DNA from: Mesaphorura yosii | Taxonomy: Eukaryota > Arthropoda > Collembola > Poduromorpha > Tullbergiidae | Length of the DNA: 64,000 bases | Assembly: GCA_009869945.1 (NCBI GenBank) | Contig: WIXG01000175.1 | Span: 62,001-126,000 of the forward strand | Direction: 5' to 3' | Shown here: one piece after another, positions 22,709 to 35,649 of the stretch | How the letters are laid out: the number at the start of each line of letters is the position of its first letter | Position numbering within the stretch: position 1 is the first letter of the stretch | Notes under the pieces: model-generated | Told to the model about the DNA's origin: nothing | Databases searched by the model: none | The model's input: the letters and a program-made list of their open reading frames with translations, nothing else | Made by a program: the position numbers and the translations under genes

Positions 22709-23129
22709 TTTGAAAGTCGGTTAGTACTCCTAAGGAAAACAGCAACCTAGAATTATTTCGTCAAATTAAGCAATCAATACTGTGCTTGGCACTGGCACCC
22801 ATGCCTTTTATCATTTTATCTTTTTTACCTTTTAGTAACAAAATGGAATCTTTTGTCGGTGTCGAATTTTAAGTGTTGTTGCACAGTCACGCTAGCACGG
22901 AAGTTTGTTCACAATTATACAAGTAGACTTGATTAAAGAATCACGTTTACCTTCTCGATTATTCCCCACTTAGCTAGCACAGTTTGCACTAAACTAATAA
23001 TGATCAACAGAAAAACCTTTTGTGAAGTGAATGCTGGTGCCGAATCTCAGTTTCAAAGCTGTTGCAATGAAATGAAGGCATATGGTGCTATATTCTCATG
23101 TGACTGAAGTGGGGGTTGGAAATGAAGTG
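22709..23129. other. Intergenic, nothing recognised
   Basis: 5' flank of PGRMC and 3' flank of the next minus-strand gene. AT-rich. Confidence 0.5.
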
Positions 23130-23730
23130 CTAAATGCTTGGCCTAACTTTTGCAGTAAAACTTCTCATCGTATGTGTGCTAAATGTATGAAATGATCTCC
23201 CACACGTCTCCCAATAGTCACCCGGTCTCAATTCATGTGATTTGCTGTTGAAATTGGTATTACTAGTGTGTCGTTGCAAGAAAATTGAATTTAATTGCAT
23301 AATTATTGTTTTGTAATTTTCGTCGTCCCTGTCAAAATGGCTATGGCTGAACTGACGTTGGGAGCGTTCAGTTACGCCACTTGGAGACTTTATGAGACAA
23401 TTCGCAATTCCGGGCTTGACGTCCATGATTCCCGTCCAATTCATATGAAGCAAGTTATTTAGACGTTGTTGCATGTATTGCTGCAAACCATTGACGAACT
23501 GGAATTCACATAAGATTTGCGAATGCAGTGAATCATAAATTGCGAAATACGTTGAACCGAAAGCTTGACAGGTACGCCAAGAACCTCTTACGCTTGCGCA
23601 GCTCTTGTTTGGGTTTCGAAATTCCGTACACCGGCAGTTCAAGTTTGAGAAGTACCATTAACATTTGTGAGACTTTGACGGTGGAGAAGTGCATTTCGAC
23701 ACACAATATCAATCGAATCAACGCAATCAC
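23130..23730 (-). CDS. Possible small unknown gene
   Basis: A 170-codon open frame ending at 23130 is uninterrupted and has protein-like composition (for example QQYMQQRLNNLLHMNWTG, then RPGDYWETCG). It may be preceded by a short exon starting at 23730 (MIALIRLILCVEM, weakly signal-like) joined by GTACTT..AAG near 23656-23600. The start and splice are uncertain. It lies head to head with the cysteine-rich peptide gene, 107 bases apart. No family is recognised and it could be a chance frame. Confidence 0.35.
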
Positions 23731-23837
23731 GACAATCCGTTTAGAAAAGCGATCTCAAATCAATGACGTACGCTCTGCCAAGTGCAAGTGCCCTGAAAGG
23801 AACATGTGGAGACCTCCAGAAATTGACGCACTATAAA

Positions 23838-24378
23838 ATGACCCCATTTGTTCTCCTCGTGCCATTGGTATTCATGATGGTTGGAACCGGTGAAGACGAC
23901 CTCACCGCGTCTTCTACACGTCCAGCCGGTTAGTTTGATTAATGAATGAATTCCCGTTGCGGTAAGCGCTATCACGCAAGTGAAGTCGTGTCTAACGCCT
24001 GCCACCTTTGATTTTATGTGTGCCACAAAAATGGACAGACTACCAGGAAGCTTGAATGGAGCCTGCCGAGATGACTTTCGCGGCTTTTATGTACCGGTCG
24101 GGAGGTGTTCACCAGAGAACAAAATCCAGGCGAATCATGACAGCTGCGATGCAGAAATGGAGTGCTGCACGAAAGGTACTGAGAGATCGAAATGGATGAT
24201 TATTAAGGAATCTGAACTTCTATGATTTGCACTTCTAGAGCTGAATATGAAACTTTGCTCCAGCAGAGGCGGTGAGTGCGTGAACGTCGGAAGCTGCGGA
24301 GAAGGCGTTGCATTATTTCGAGAGGTCGAAGATTGTAATCGTGCTCGACATGGCAAAGACTGCTGCATTTGGACGTGA
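23838..24378 (+). CDS. Secreted cysteine-rich peptide, two defensin-like Cys repeats
   Basis: Three exons, 23838-23928, 24047-24175 and 24239-24378, keep frame and give 119 residues. The N-terminus is a signal peptide (MTPFVLLVPLVFMMVGTG). The mature part has two modules, each closing with a CC pair: the first with spacing C-x13-C-x12-C-x5-CC, the second C-x6-C-x5-C-x12-C-x8-CC. The second spacing resembles beta-defensin-type peptides, but sequence alone does not prove that fold. A secreted antimicrobial or other defence role is the best guess. The first splice acceptor is chosen because it alone keeps frame. TATAAA lies immediately before the ATG and is too close to be the TATA box. Confidence 0.65.
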
Positions 24379-24615
24379 ATTACGGACGGTGGACAGCACT
24401 GCCGGATATTATCAAGACATATGCATCAAATGATCACGCTGTACCTTAGTATTCTTTTATTTTCATGCTCTCCAACTCGTAAACTAAAAATCTAACTTAT
24501 GAAAGCAAAGCCATAAGCCTGTATTAGACTTAAAATTGTTTCTGGCATAATGTCAAAGACTAGGCAGGTAACATTTGTAAAATATCTTTAAAGTATTGCA
24601 GTTTATCATAAAATA

Positions 24616-26177
24616 TTAAAGCTTGAGTTCCATTGCACCATTCACTGCAGTGAAAACGTATGTGGTGGCTTTCTTACTGTACTTCTTATTAATTTCGTCA
24701 ATGACACGATCAACTTGGTCTGCTTTCACCAGTGCAACAATGCAACCGCCAAACCCACCGCCTGTCATTCTTGAACCATATATGCCACACTGCATAGTAA
24801 TGTCCACAAGCTGATCCAGTTCGGCACACGATACGGCATACAAATCTCTGCAAGACGGGAGGATGACAAAGAATAGTCAATAATTGCGATATAATAATGA
24901 ATACTGAATAACAAGTGTAACCTTAAAGACACATGACTCTGGTACATCAAACGACCAAGAGTGTCGTAGTCCTCGTTGACGATGGCATCTGCTGCACTTG
25001 TGCATCTCTCAATTTCCCCAACCACATGGAGAGCACGCTGATAAACTCTGTCATTCATCTTTTCTCGGTTCTCTGATTGTATTACAGGAAAGTCAGCAAG
25101 GGTTGAAGAAAATGCTTCGAGCACCTGCCTTACCTGTCAACGAGTTTATTGTCGCATCACGGAGACTCTTAACACCAAGAATTTGTGCTGCTTCGAAACA
25201 ATCGCTCCTTCTTTGCGGGTATTCGCTTCCAGTTAACTCATGCTTCACATTGCTGTTCACTACCAGGAATGCAATATCATTGCCTGGTGTCGAATCAGGT
25301 CTTTTAAGAGGCACCAATTTGGTTTGGAGGGACTGGCAATCAATTAGAAGAGCGCAGTTCTCTTTTCCCATACAGGAAATGAATTGGTCCATAATTCCAC
25401 AAGGCATGCCTGCGAAAGTGTGCTCTGCTTTCTGACACAGAAGAGCTTTCTCGTTCAACCTGTTGCCGAAAGAGTCATTATCATCAAAACACTTCAAGGC
25501 TAACATTTATCATGAATTCATGAATCGTCTCAGTCGTCTGTAAACATAACCTTGCCGTCTTACTTGAGTGATTGGCCCGTCAGCGCTTCCAGGAACGTCG
25601 CCGTTGCAACTTCCAACGATGCGCTGCTTGACAACCCTCCTCCAAGTGGAACAGTGCTGACAACGCAGCAGTCAAAGCCTTGTACTTTGTCTATCAGAAT
25701 TAGCCGTTCTTATTACTAAAGTTCTTTGCGATTCATTTTGTACGTGCTTTACTCACGTGGAAAATGCTGCACAACTCCTTTCATGTAGTTTGCCCATTTT
25801 GGTGATCCAGCCTCAAGAGGGTTCGTATCGCTCGGCACGGGGAAATGTGCCTTATTTGACTCGTTAACATCAGAGGTTAGTGTGACAATAGTTATTTGGT
25901 CCGAGCTGTTTGGCTTTCCCACAATTACTGTGTACAATGGAATCGCCTGCAATTTCGCAAAATAAATATTGCATTTGAAGTGAAAATGTAGCGTCACCCT
26001 TAGCATTTTGAAACTCCTTACCATTGGAAATACAAACCCATTGTTATAATCTGTGTGCTCGCCGATAATGTTAACTCTTCCAGGAGCCTGAGACGCAATA
26101 GTTGGCTTGGACCCGAACTCCTTGACGAAGGCACCCTTGCATAGCTCCAGGAGGTCACTTAAACTTGATTGGGACAT
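24616..26177 (-). CDS. GALK1: Galactokinase
   Basis: Six exons, 26177-26022, 25946-25757, 25690-25564, 25459-25134, 25072-24922 and 24847-24616, give 393 residues (human GALK1 has 392). The GHMP signatures are all present: [20 protein letters not shown] (galactokinase signature), [20 protein letters not shown] (ATP loop), MPCGIMDQF (with catalytic Asp) and [11 protein letters not shown] near the C-terminus. It phosphorylates galactose to galactose-1-phosphate, the first step of the Leloir pathway in the cytosol. The start at 26177 fits the family; an upstream ATG at 26234 is less likely. A minus-strand AATAAA lies at 24461-24456. Confidence 0.95.
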
Positions 26178-27038
26178 CGTGATCAAGTTGTGCTTTGTCA
26201 AAACTTTACCGAATAACCGAAACTTTACTCTCACACTGCGAAAAAGATCAGGTGTTTTTGTGTTGACAACTCAGCCTCAGCTTTCATACTCCAACTCCAT
26301 CAACCTGGCCAAGCTCGTTCTGGTACTTTGTAAAAGTACAGCGTGTACGTGGAGAAGCTTATTGGAATGTAGCTGAAGATGAGATGAGATGAAACTGTGT
26401 CATCTGACCACGACCACGCAGCGCACTTGTTACAGCTGTCAACTAACTTAACAGTTTACGTGCGGTTGAACTCTTCAGTTTGAAGAAGTGCAGTCAGTGA
26501 TCGAAACAAATGTACGCACTGGAGGAAAGGCATAAGCGTCGTGTCATCAGCGTAAACGCAAGTGCCTTCCTATTCTGATAAATGGCTGGCATCTGTTCTG
26601 ATGTTCCTTTGGTATGAATCAATTATCCTGTCTTCCCATTGAGCTCAATATAATTTGTATGCTTTGTATGGAACTGGAACTGTGAAACGGACTGATCAAT
26701 AAATTAAAGCCGTCTTTAACACTTTACCAAAACCAACTTGTCTCAAGTTACCCAATTCGATGAAACACGCTACAATCATTGCATTAGCGTGGCTTCAATT
26801 AATATGGTCTAGGCTCTTTATAACATAATAAAATGCTGAATGAATGTGTTTTGTGGATTTAGCACCGTACAATAATGGCTGACTGGTCGACTTGACTAGT
26901 CAATTATGTACAATAATACATCAGGCGAGATGTCAGATAGTCAATGCAAATATTTATTATTCACTCGTAAAGTCTAACCGTAGAAAACAAAATCATAAAA
27001 ACGAAGTACAAATTCAATTAACCTATATTTCCTTCCTG
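26178..27038. other. Intergenic, nothing recognised
   Basis: 5' flank of GALK1 and 3' flank of UTP15, including a minus-strand AATAAA at 26958-26953 for UTP15. Confidence 0.5.
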
Positions 27039-29417
27039 TCACCGTAGACTCACAACCACGGCACGCTTTGCTAGCTCAGACGGCTCTAATTTGTTAGCGG
27101 CCAAGTTAGTTGTCCGCGTACTTTGAGTCGCCTTGCCTTGCTTGGCGTCGGATGCTAAAACACTGCCCGCCTGCCCAGGAGAGGTTTGCTCTCCAGATGT
27201 TGTGGCCAGCGACGAAGCCATTACCATGTCGAGAGCGCCCTGCAGTAATTCACGCGACACGTCAGGCAAAGCTCTTCGAAAGTCTGCACTTCGATTCATT
27301 CATAGCATACCTGCATTTCCATTAAATTGTCCATGAATTGAACTTCTTTGTTGACTTCCACATTGAGACGCACCAAAAGTTGGTCGAACACAGGGTCCTC
27401 TCCAACATGCTCAGCATAGAGATCTTAATGAAAAGCAAGATTCTGGTCAGTTACAGCAGATCATCACACAGAAGTTATGACGTTAACTAATAAATGAGTC
27501 AATTACCGACGAGAATATGCGAAACTTGAAGCAACACCCGCATGAATCTGGGCCTTCTCAAATGGCGGATTAGAAATCTGGTAATCCTGTGTAACTTTTT
27601 CCCTTGCCTTCCAGCCAGTGCTGTTCGAAGTCCATCTCGCCTAAAAGATACGTTTATTACTGTTACTGTAACTACTCTCGAGACTCGAAATCCGCCTACC
27701 TTATAAGTTCTTGAAAAAGAGCGACCGATGTACCAGGCAATTTGTGCAGGAACACATCACTAATCACACAATCTAGTGCTTTGGTGTATTGGAATTTCCT
27801 CAAATAATGATCGTATTTCAGATTTTCTGACAAGGAAATGAAAGTATCAGTAAAATTAGAATTCTTAGACCCCAAGTAGATAATCGTAATTGTAACTTAC
27901 GCACTACAACTTCCTCTTTTTTTATTCCGTAATCAGTTACCACAAACTCTGCAAACTTTTTCGGTCTTCGCTTGATTGATTTTGTTTCATTTGCCTGCTT
28001 TTCTTCTTGAGACGCGTGTTCTGCTGTTTCCTCTTCTCGTCGACTAATTGCTATTATTCCATCACTCATCCCGACTGTCAATGTTGTGTCATTCGGCTAA
28101 TTTCATACGTAAATGTTAGCAATCCGATTTAGGCAACCAATGTTTCTTGAAGACTTACTGATACGCCCAAGCTCACAATTGGTGAGGAGTAATCAAATGT
28201 TTGAATCACTTCATAGTTTGTCATGTCATAAATTTTCACATGTCTATCCAAAGACGCCGACACAAGTCGTTTGTAATTTGAAGCAAACTTTAAGCACGTA
28301 ATAGTTTTGTGATGTTGTGAAACTTTTGCTAGAAGACGTCCCCCAGTCAGACAGTCCCAAATACAGATGTAGGTTCCACCTGCAGAAAATTATTTAAGAC
28401 TGAAAAAGAACCAGGTGATCTAAATAAGTGCTTGAACTTGAACTTCACATACCAGCAGTGAATAACAGTGAGCCGGAAGGAGTGGGCAACACCGCTTCAA
28501 CAGGGGCGCCATGGTCAACTGATAAAACTTCTTTGCGTTCTCTTTTATCCCACACCTTGACGAAATGGTCGTACGATCCGGAAACTATAAGATCCGGATT
28601 TGAACTTACAACCGAACCACATCGGACATAATCCTAAATTCAATTCAACGTTCAAAAGTTAGTTCACATTACTTATATAAACTGAAAGACTCACATTATG
28701 TCCTTCGAATTTATGTAGCATTGTCTCTGCTGGCATATCCCATTGGGCAACAGTCTTATCATCTGAGAAGCTCACAATCTGGTTATCAGTTGGCATGAAT
28801 GAGCAGCGATGAACAGATCTGAAACAATCAGTGGAATGTAGAACACTTTATTACAACAAATCAGGGCAAGCCATTTAGGCCCTCTGAGGGATGCTAATTA
28901 CCGTTCGTGTCCCTTAAAGACACGTAACAAATTCTTGGATGAGACATCAAATAGTTTCAGCGCGGATTCTTCTGAGCCAGCCAGTAGAAGACGCCCGTCG
29001 TTTCGGAAAGTGCCTCCAAGAGCTGCTTCTTTGAATCGATTATAATTCTTGTGTATCATTCTTGTTATTGGATGATAGAGTTGAACCTAAGAGGGGTTTG
29101 GCGAAAGCTTTAAATCACTTATTGCAAAAACCCGACGGACGGCAGTAAGTTTTTTTATTTTTACCCTGGATGAACATGTCACAGCAATGAAATGTGGTTC
29201 AATGGGACTCACATCGATAAAATCAATCGTATTAATCTCCTTGAGAAGAATCGGCGCCTTCAAAAGAGCGTTAGGAAAGAGGACATTAGGCGTTAGTTAG
29301 TTCCAAAGCCGACCTGAAGTCATTTACCGTGAATTTCTTCCAGTAGAGTACATCCGCCGAGAACGGGGTTGGATGGCGAGTGAATGGAGCCACGTACGTC
29401 TTCTTAAATGCAGCCAT
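27039..29417 (-). CDS. UTP15: U3 snoRNA-associated protein 15 (WD40 protein of the small-subunit processome)
   Basis: Eleven exons, 29417-29328, 29257-29165, 29086-28902, 28818-28695, 28633-28453, 28379-28159, 28096-27901, 27826-27700, 27640-27507, 27423-27311 and 27239-27039, join without a break to 554 residues. The first 330 residues carry WD40 repeats: [21 protein letters not shown], then [35 protein letters not shown] and [15 protein letters not shown]. The UTP15 C-terminal domain follows, with [23 protein letters not shown] and [12 protein letters not shown]15 is part of the t-UTP/UTP-A complex that drives pre-18S rRNA transcription and processing in the nucleolus. The C-terminal tail is Ala/Thr/Ser-rich and diverged. 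Confidence 0.95.
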
Positions 29418-30700
29418 CTTTCGTCTCAAATTGCTACAAACCACGCCAAATTAATTACGCTGCTATCTACAAAAACTTGTGAAAAATTGAATGTCACTAA
29501 TGTTATTAATCTTTGCCGAATCTAAACTCCAAACACGGCTCTCAGAGCTTTCGTCATGTGCTCGATTTAATTCTCGTACTCACACGCGCATTTAGTTCAT
29601 GAATCAAGTATTCAACAGAGTAGATGGTAACAAAGCGTGTACCGAGGTTTCTCAAATTGAGCGCACTTGTGTTAACTATCAACGAAGATCCGTTATTATG
29701 TATTATTGATTTTATTAAGCATTAGCAGCATTAGTTTGATGTGAAATGGATAGTTTCTGAACGTAAGCCAGATGACAAGCTTTTGTTCCTTCACTTCAAA
29801 GAGCAATTTTATTGTGTTGCCTGCCCGAAGCGCCCATTATCGCCATTAATTCTCCTGGACGTACAACTCCGCTAACTATGGAACACAGAATTGCAATACA
29901 GAAGCTGTAAAGGTGTGAAACTTTTTGCTTTTGATTAGCAATTCGTCTGCCACTACCATTCTTTAAGAGCTGTCTTGACGGCTCTCTTTTTCATCCACAG
30001 CAGCTTCCATGACTTTTCTCGACATTTGCTGCTACACCACCGTCTCCGCTTCCCGTGGCCGCGGAGGGTTGTGGTGGCCCTATCCACACATTTATGCCTT
30101 CCCATGAATAAGACAAGTGTTGAATGCACGACCCCCAAACTCTTGCTAAACGCGATTTGCTCTCAACAGCCTCAACACCTTGACTTTCACCACCGCCATC
30201 CTGCAGTGGCTTGGAATCTGTGTGCTGGATATCCATTTTAATATTAGAATGAAAAAATAAAATTCTCAAGATTCAGGCGGTCTTCGGATCAATTTTTGCA
30301 GGAGTTGGAAAGTTGGAAAATGAAAGATGACTTTCATCCAAAATCCATAGATCATTTCAACTTGATCGAGTTTGACTGCTGTATCTGATCGAGAAGCATT
30401 TATTGCCATGTGTGTGATGATCTCAAGTTTTGGTGACATACTCAAGTACATTGCTAATGCTACATTTCTTCAATGTCAATGTTCTGCATGCGTTAATTGG
30501 GCATTTACGTCTTTCTCGTTGCTTAATTATTTAATGACTACCGTACAATTGTTGACCAAGCCGTAATGAGACTCTGACTCACTCTGTCATAAGACATACA
30601 ATAGATAAGAGAGTCTATTTAAGCCGGCGAACAACACTTCTGTTCGGATTAACGAATTAAGGACGAGACACAGTTTGTACTACAGATAGCTTTGTGAAAA
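29418..30700. other. Intergenic; possible TATA box near its end
   Basis: No coding exon supported despite several short overlapping frames near 29950-30270. A TATTTAAG at 30616-30623, 78 bases before the lectin-like start codon, is a plausible TATA box. Confidence 0.5.
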
Positions 30701-31481
30701 ATGTTGCGAATTGCCCTCATTTTTGTTTTAGCCTTAGTTCTCTTTGATCGTCGGGCTCAATGCTTCGAGACCATTCAAAATCGGGGAATTTTCACATTTC
30801 ATAATAGACACAACAATCAGGTAGAACAAATGATGAAGTCGCCCAGGACAAAGTGCTGTTTAACTCATGAACTATTTAAATTGGTTTTGCAGTTTCTGAC
30901 AGCAATTAACCTGAGAAGTGCGGACGCTCCTCCGATCGTCACTGATGACTGGCGAGAAGCTTCAACACAGAAATGGCGAGCAGTAAAAGCTTGTAAGCTG
31001 GCTTTGAAAGAAACTAAAATCCTAAATGCAAGCTAAACTAAGTGGTTTCTTCTACAGTTACGGTCAAGGCGTACCAATTTAAGCCGACGTCGGACGAAGA
31101 TCGAGTGCTGAATTTGGACCCGATGACAAAGAGCATGGTTTCTCAAACTGTAAGCAAGTTTACAATTCTTGTACCGGTTAGCGGTTAAGCTGAATACTGC
31201 ATTAATTTAGAGTTCTGTTTGCAGGACGGTGGATTTGGTTGGAGCAGTGGTCAGTATTGGAAGATTAAGGATGCTGGGCAAGGCTTTTCGCAAATAGTAA
31301 ACTATCATACACATGAATGTCTTCAAACGAATGGGTAATTTGGTCAATATTCAAAGAGACTGTCATTAATTTCTTGAATCCCATCATAATTGATTCTTTA
31401 CTTGGCAGAGCTGGACAGCAAGTGGGATTGGAACCTTGCAACAATTCGTTCCGTCAGCAGTGGAAACTTGTGAATATCTAG
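30701..31481 (+). CDS. Secreted beta-trefoil (ricin B lectin-like) protein
   Basis: Exons 30701-30820, 30893-30992, 31058-31149, 31225-31334 and 31409-31481 give 164 residues. A signal peptide comes first (MLRIALIFVLALVLFDRRAQC). The rest has beta-trefoil features: QKWRAV, GQYWKIKD and the closing FRQQWKLV, with CLQTNG and GLEPCNN before it. These are QxW-type motifs of ricin B-like/CBM13 lectins. One full trefoil of about 130 residues fits the length. A carbohydrate-binding role outside the cell is inferred. The TATTTAAG at 30616 suggests a regulated promoter. Confidence 0.7.
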
Positions 31482-33077
31482 CATGTACGGCCCTGTGTGA
31501 AGTGTGTGGCTTCTTTCTGATGTTCGTGCAATGTAAAGACAGAAAAGTTTGTTTTGTGATTGCGCGTCATAATAAATCACTTGATATCATTGGTAATTGG
31601 CATTTGCAATGTGTTCGCGATTTGGACTTGGACTCTGTGAACCGTGCGAACTCATAAATAGTTCAATATTTCTGGTTCACGGACCGAAAACGTCCAGTTT
31701 CTAGCCCATGATTTATTTGTGCGTGATGCCCTTTTGAACTTGCGCTGAATGAGAAATTCTCTTCAGAATATCAGGCTTAGCGAACTTAAAGTTGGATGTT
31801 CGGAATTAGGCAGCCTTACAAACAATGATTGAAGGTCATGAGACACGGAACCCACACGTGAGGCACATTACGTACGCCGAGATTAGCGGACAGGCTGGCT
31901 GCAATCACACATGGGGAGTACGAGCGCATGTAGTCTTAATGGAATATTTTATTATATGACGTAATTTTTGCAAATGTTTATAGCATTAACGGCATCGCGC
32001 CGTTGTTCTTCAGACTTGTAATTGGGTTATCATTGTCAGATTGCAAAAAATTGAAAGTGATGTCATTGATCTGGATTTCGAATGGAAAGACACCTTACTG
32101 CGCTCAGGTGAAGGAGTGTTGGCCTTGTTGTTGCCGAATTTTAACTCAGAGTTAAATACTGAAACAGATGTCGAACCCCATTCCATTCGTGTTACGACGC
32201 AGTTGCAGAAACGAATTCATGTTGACAAGTCTCAATGCAATGTGTAGCACCTTTGGCTTTTATATTATTTAAGAGCGACTTGTATAAAAATACATTCGTT
32301 TATAATCAATTTAGCATAAGCAGTTAACATGAATTTCTGTTTTGTTTTCTCTTCCCGAACGACTGCTTCTCATTATGTCTTTGTTCATCTTTGCTATTAT
32401 GCAACTCTAGTTTCTAAATGACGCGCAACGGAAAGGAGCGTTACGCTGATAAGAAGTGTTGAAGAATTGAATTAAGGAACAGATAACACGAGCAGTTTCC
32501 GTGCAGTCTGCACCTTTCAAATGCGCAGCGACGGCACATGCTTGCATACTTAATGACGACTGTCTGGAAATTGGAAGATACGCACAGCAGAGAAAGATGC
32601 TATTATGAATTCGTCTGATGTATTTTAAGAATTCAGTATGCGAACTAATCTTCTCGGCTGATTACACAACCAACATCTCGCTTACTTTTTAAATTGAGTC
32701 CCAACTCTTAACTCGACCTCATACAAACACCAAATCGTTCATCTGAGCTCCAGCAATGACGGAAAGACAAAGCTGTCTTCATACAACCAGGTTAAGTGTA
32801 CATGATACAAAATAGAACGTACGGGATCTTCGCTTTGCTAAGTTAATCTTCTCTGCACATATTTATCTCAATCTCTTCTGCGCTGGTGTGGGTTATTAAG
32901 TGCTGAAAATAAACCCAATCAGGAATATAAATTATTCCAACAGCAGAGTTTCAAATCCTTTTCAAAGTAACTGTTTCGGATTCGCTCTGTCACTCGTAAT
33001 GAGTTTTTCTGGTTTATTTCCACGGATTCTGTAGTCCAAAACAAAGGTCCATTGTCCCCACGACCTGCCCACATCCG
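31482..33077. other. Intergenic, nothing recognised
   Basis: About 1.6 kb of AT-rich sequence between the lectin-like gene and SLC41A. The open frame at 32041-32247 (+) has no support from splicing or content. Confidence 0.5.
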
Positions 33078-35286
33078 ATGTCGCAGTCTCATCTCAGCCA
33101 AGACTGCAGTCTAGCTACAGTACCAAACAGTCCTGTCTCATCTGAAGCAGTAGCAGCAGAAATGGCGCCATTGAACAGTGAAACACGGCACGGCAGCTCA
33201 GACCTGGAGAAAGATGAAGAATTGACTAAACAGAATTTGAATTCAGTGTTGAGTGTCACGAATGTTAGAAATGGGTTTGTGCAACCGGAAGGACAGCATC
33301 AGCACGCCATCACAATCGCTGACTCCGTGGTCGACGAGAAAGCCTGTTTAGAGCTGTTGAATGATCTAAATGAGAACAGCGATGCCACTACAATTTGTCT
33401 CCCAGCCGTTTCCGAGAAGTCTCCCGACGATTTCAACGACGCACTGTCCATGGCTTCTGATGCTACAATCAAGCATGAGTATCCAAAGGAAACGTTTTGT
33501 TCCATTGGAGTGCAGGTTTTCATTCCGTTTCTAATGGCTGGATTTGGAATGGTTGGTGCGGGAGTCGTACTCGATATTGTACAGCACTGGCCAGTGTTTA
33601 GAGACATTCCTGAGACAATTGTGCTGGTGCCAGCGTTGTTGGGTGAGTTGAAGGCTTCTGCAGTCTTGCAGCGCATAAATGCGCAATTATCATGGAAATT
33701 GCTTTGACTATGTACATTGTAGGTTTGAAGGGAAATCTAGAAATGACGCTCGCATCACGATTGTCAACACAAGCTAACCTCGGAAACTTCGACAATATTC
33801 GATCCAATGACTCTCCTTGGAAGTCACTGGTTTTTGGGAATATTTGCCTTGTCCAGGTGAGATTTTTCTGTACTTTAATTTAGTCAGTGAGTCAGGATAG
33901 CTTAAACGGTATGTTTCGTTTTCATTTGTCCAGTGTCAGGCAATTACAATTGGCATTTTGGCGTCAACCGCTGCGATTTTGTTGGGATGGATTCCTGAGC
34001 AGGATCAATTCAACTGGACGCACGCATTAATCCTTTGCGTGACGAGCGTGGTAACTACATAAGAAAACACTGCTTGAGTTACCGTTGCGTACAATAAGTG
34101 TTATGAAATTGAAAGGAATCTATCCACAGATTACTGCCAGCTTGGCCAGCCTTATTCTGGGCATTGTGATGGTATTTGTCATAATCACCGCAAGACATTT
34201 GAGAATTAACCCCGACAATATTGGGACACCTGTGGCCAGTTTGGGTGACATTGTCACGCTGTCAATTTTGGCGTTCATATCAAAATTCCTATACAATATT
34301 GTTGGTGCGTGTGTCTCTTCGTTGTGTGTGATGCACTGACTAATACGATTCTGCACTTTTAGATACAAACATGTGGGCAGTCATTTTGATTTTACTTGGA
34401 TATCTCCTGTCAATGCCAATTTGGATTTATGTCGCCAAAATGAATCCATTTACGAAGAAAGTACTTTACACAGGCTGGACTCCCATTTTATCTGCCGTAT
34501 TCATTAGCAGGTATTTAATAAACCGCTGAGAGCTAAATTGGTCGTGTTCCAGCCCTCTTGTTTTTGTAGCTTGAGCGGTTTAGTCCTGGACTACATGGTG
34601 AAACTGTTTCATGGAATCGCAATATTCCAACCAGTAATCAGTGGAGTCGGTGGAAACTTGGTCGCAGTGCAGGCGAGTCGAATCTCCACTCACCTGCATT
34701 GTCAGCATCGACTGGGAAAACTTCCCGAAGGTCGCACCCACGTTTGGTCATCTCCGTTCCAGACATTCTTTGCAAGAGGTGAGATCCCTGGCTATTAAAC
34801 TGTACAGTCTCTTGCTTTGTCTCAATAAAATTTTCCGCATATAATTGTACTTATTATCGCAGGTGGACATGCTCGCACGGCGAGGGCATTGGCACTGATG
34901 GTCATACCAGGACACATAATATTTTCTTTCATGATTCGCTACCTTCGCACGAGCCACGCCATATCGCCATTGTTTTTATTCTTGATATTCTATCTTTCAG
35001 CTGCCATGATTCAGGTGATGTTTCTGGGAGAATGCCTGTGACTCCATTCCAAACAGTTCATCTGAATTCTGCGTGATATTATTTCCAGGTGCTGTTGCTG
35101 CTGTATCTTGCGGAAGTTTTAGTTCATTTCTTATGGTCCAGGAAAATTGATCCAGACAGTTCAGCCATCCCATACTTAACGTCTGGCGGTGATTTACTTG
35201 GAACCACGCTGTTGGCCATTGCATTCCTTCTATTTTACTGGACGGGAAAAGCAGGCGACATCGGCCAGTTTAGTGGGAAACACTAG
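33078..35286 (+). CDS. SLC41A: SLC41A (MgtE-like) magnesium transporter
   Basis: Exons 33078-33642, 33723-33856, 33934-34050, 34130-34304, 34363-34510, 34570-34778, 34863-35014 and 35089-35286 give 565 residues. A polar N-terminus of about 140 residues is followed by two MgtE repeats. Each has the family motif: [21 protein letters not shown] in the first and [20 protein letters not shown] in the second. Between them [14 protein letters not shown] and INPDNIGTP match human SLC41A1. About ten hydrophobic segments are visible. SLC41 proteins carry out Mg2+ efflux (Na+/Mg2+ exchange) at the plasma membrane. The start codon at 33078 is the first in frame and a little longer than usual; SLC41A1 and A2 cannot be told apart here. 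Confidence 0.92.
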
Positions 35287-35649
35287 CATCAGCTTCTGGA
35301 AGTTGGGAAGCAGACCCGGTTGACAAGAATTTATTGCAATTGCGCTGTATGATTTTTTTCAAAATTAAATAGTAACAAACTGAGTCTAAGTCGTAACTCT
35401 CCTCTTGTTTGGTTCTTGCCGTTGCGTTGCCATCTGCCAAGCTCGTGAAACGCATTTCGATAAATGTTATTCACATCAATTTCATAACGGCGGCTGCGTG
35501 TGTCACTGGTCTCCAGAATTCACAAATCAGAACGCGGTTGTCAGCCTGGTTCGGAGACTCGAAACGCACCGGATTCTTCTCAGGTTTCAAATTTTGGAGT
35601 GTTTCAGCGAGGATCCAAGTGCCAGTATCGACTATTTCAGGATCATGTT

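Noticed and set aside
23831..23837. CTATAAA directly before the cysteine-rich peptide start codon as a TATA box
   Set aside because: It touches the ATG, which leaves no room for a transcription start and leader.
24998..25435. 145-codon plus-strand open frame
   Set aside because: Antisense to galactokinase exons with unmistakable GHMP motifs.
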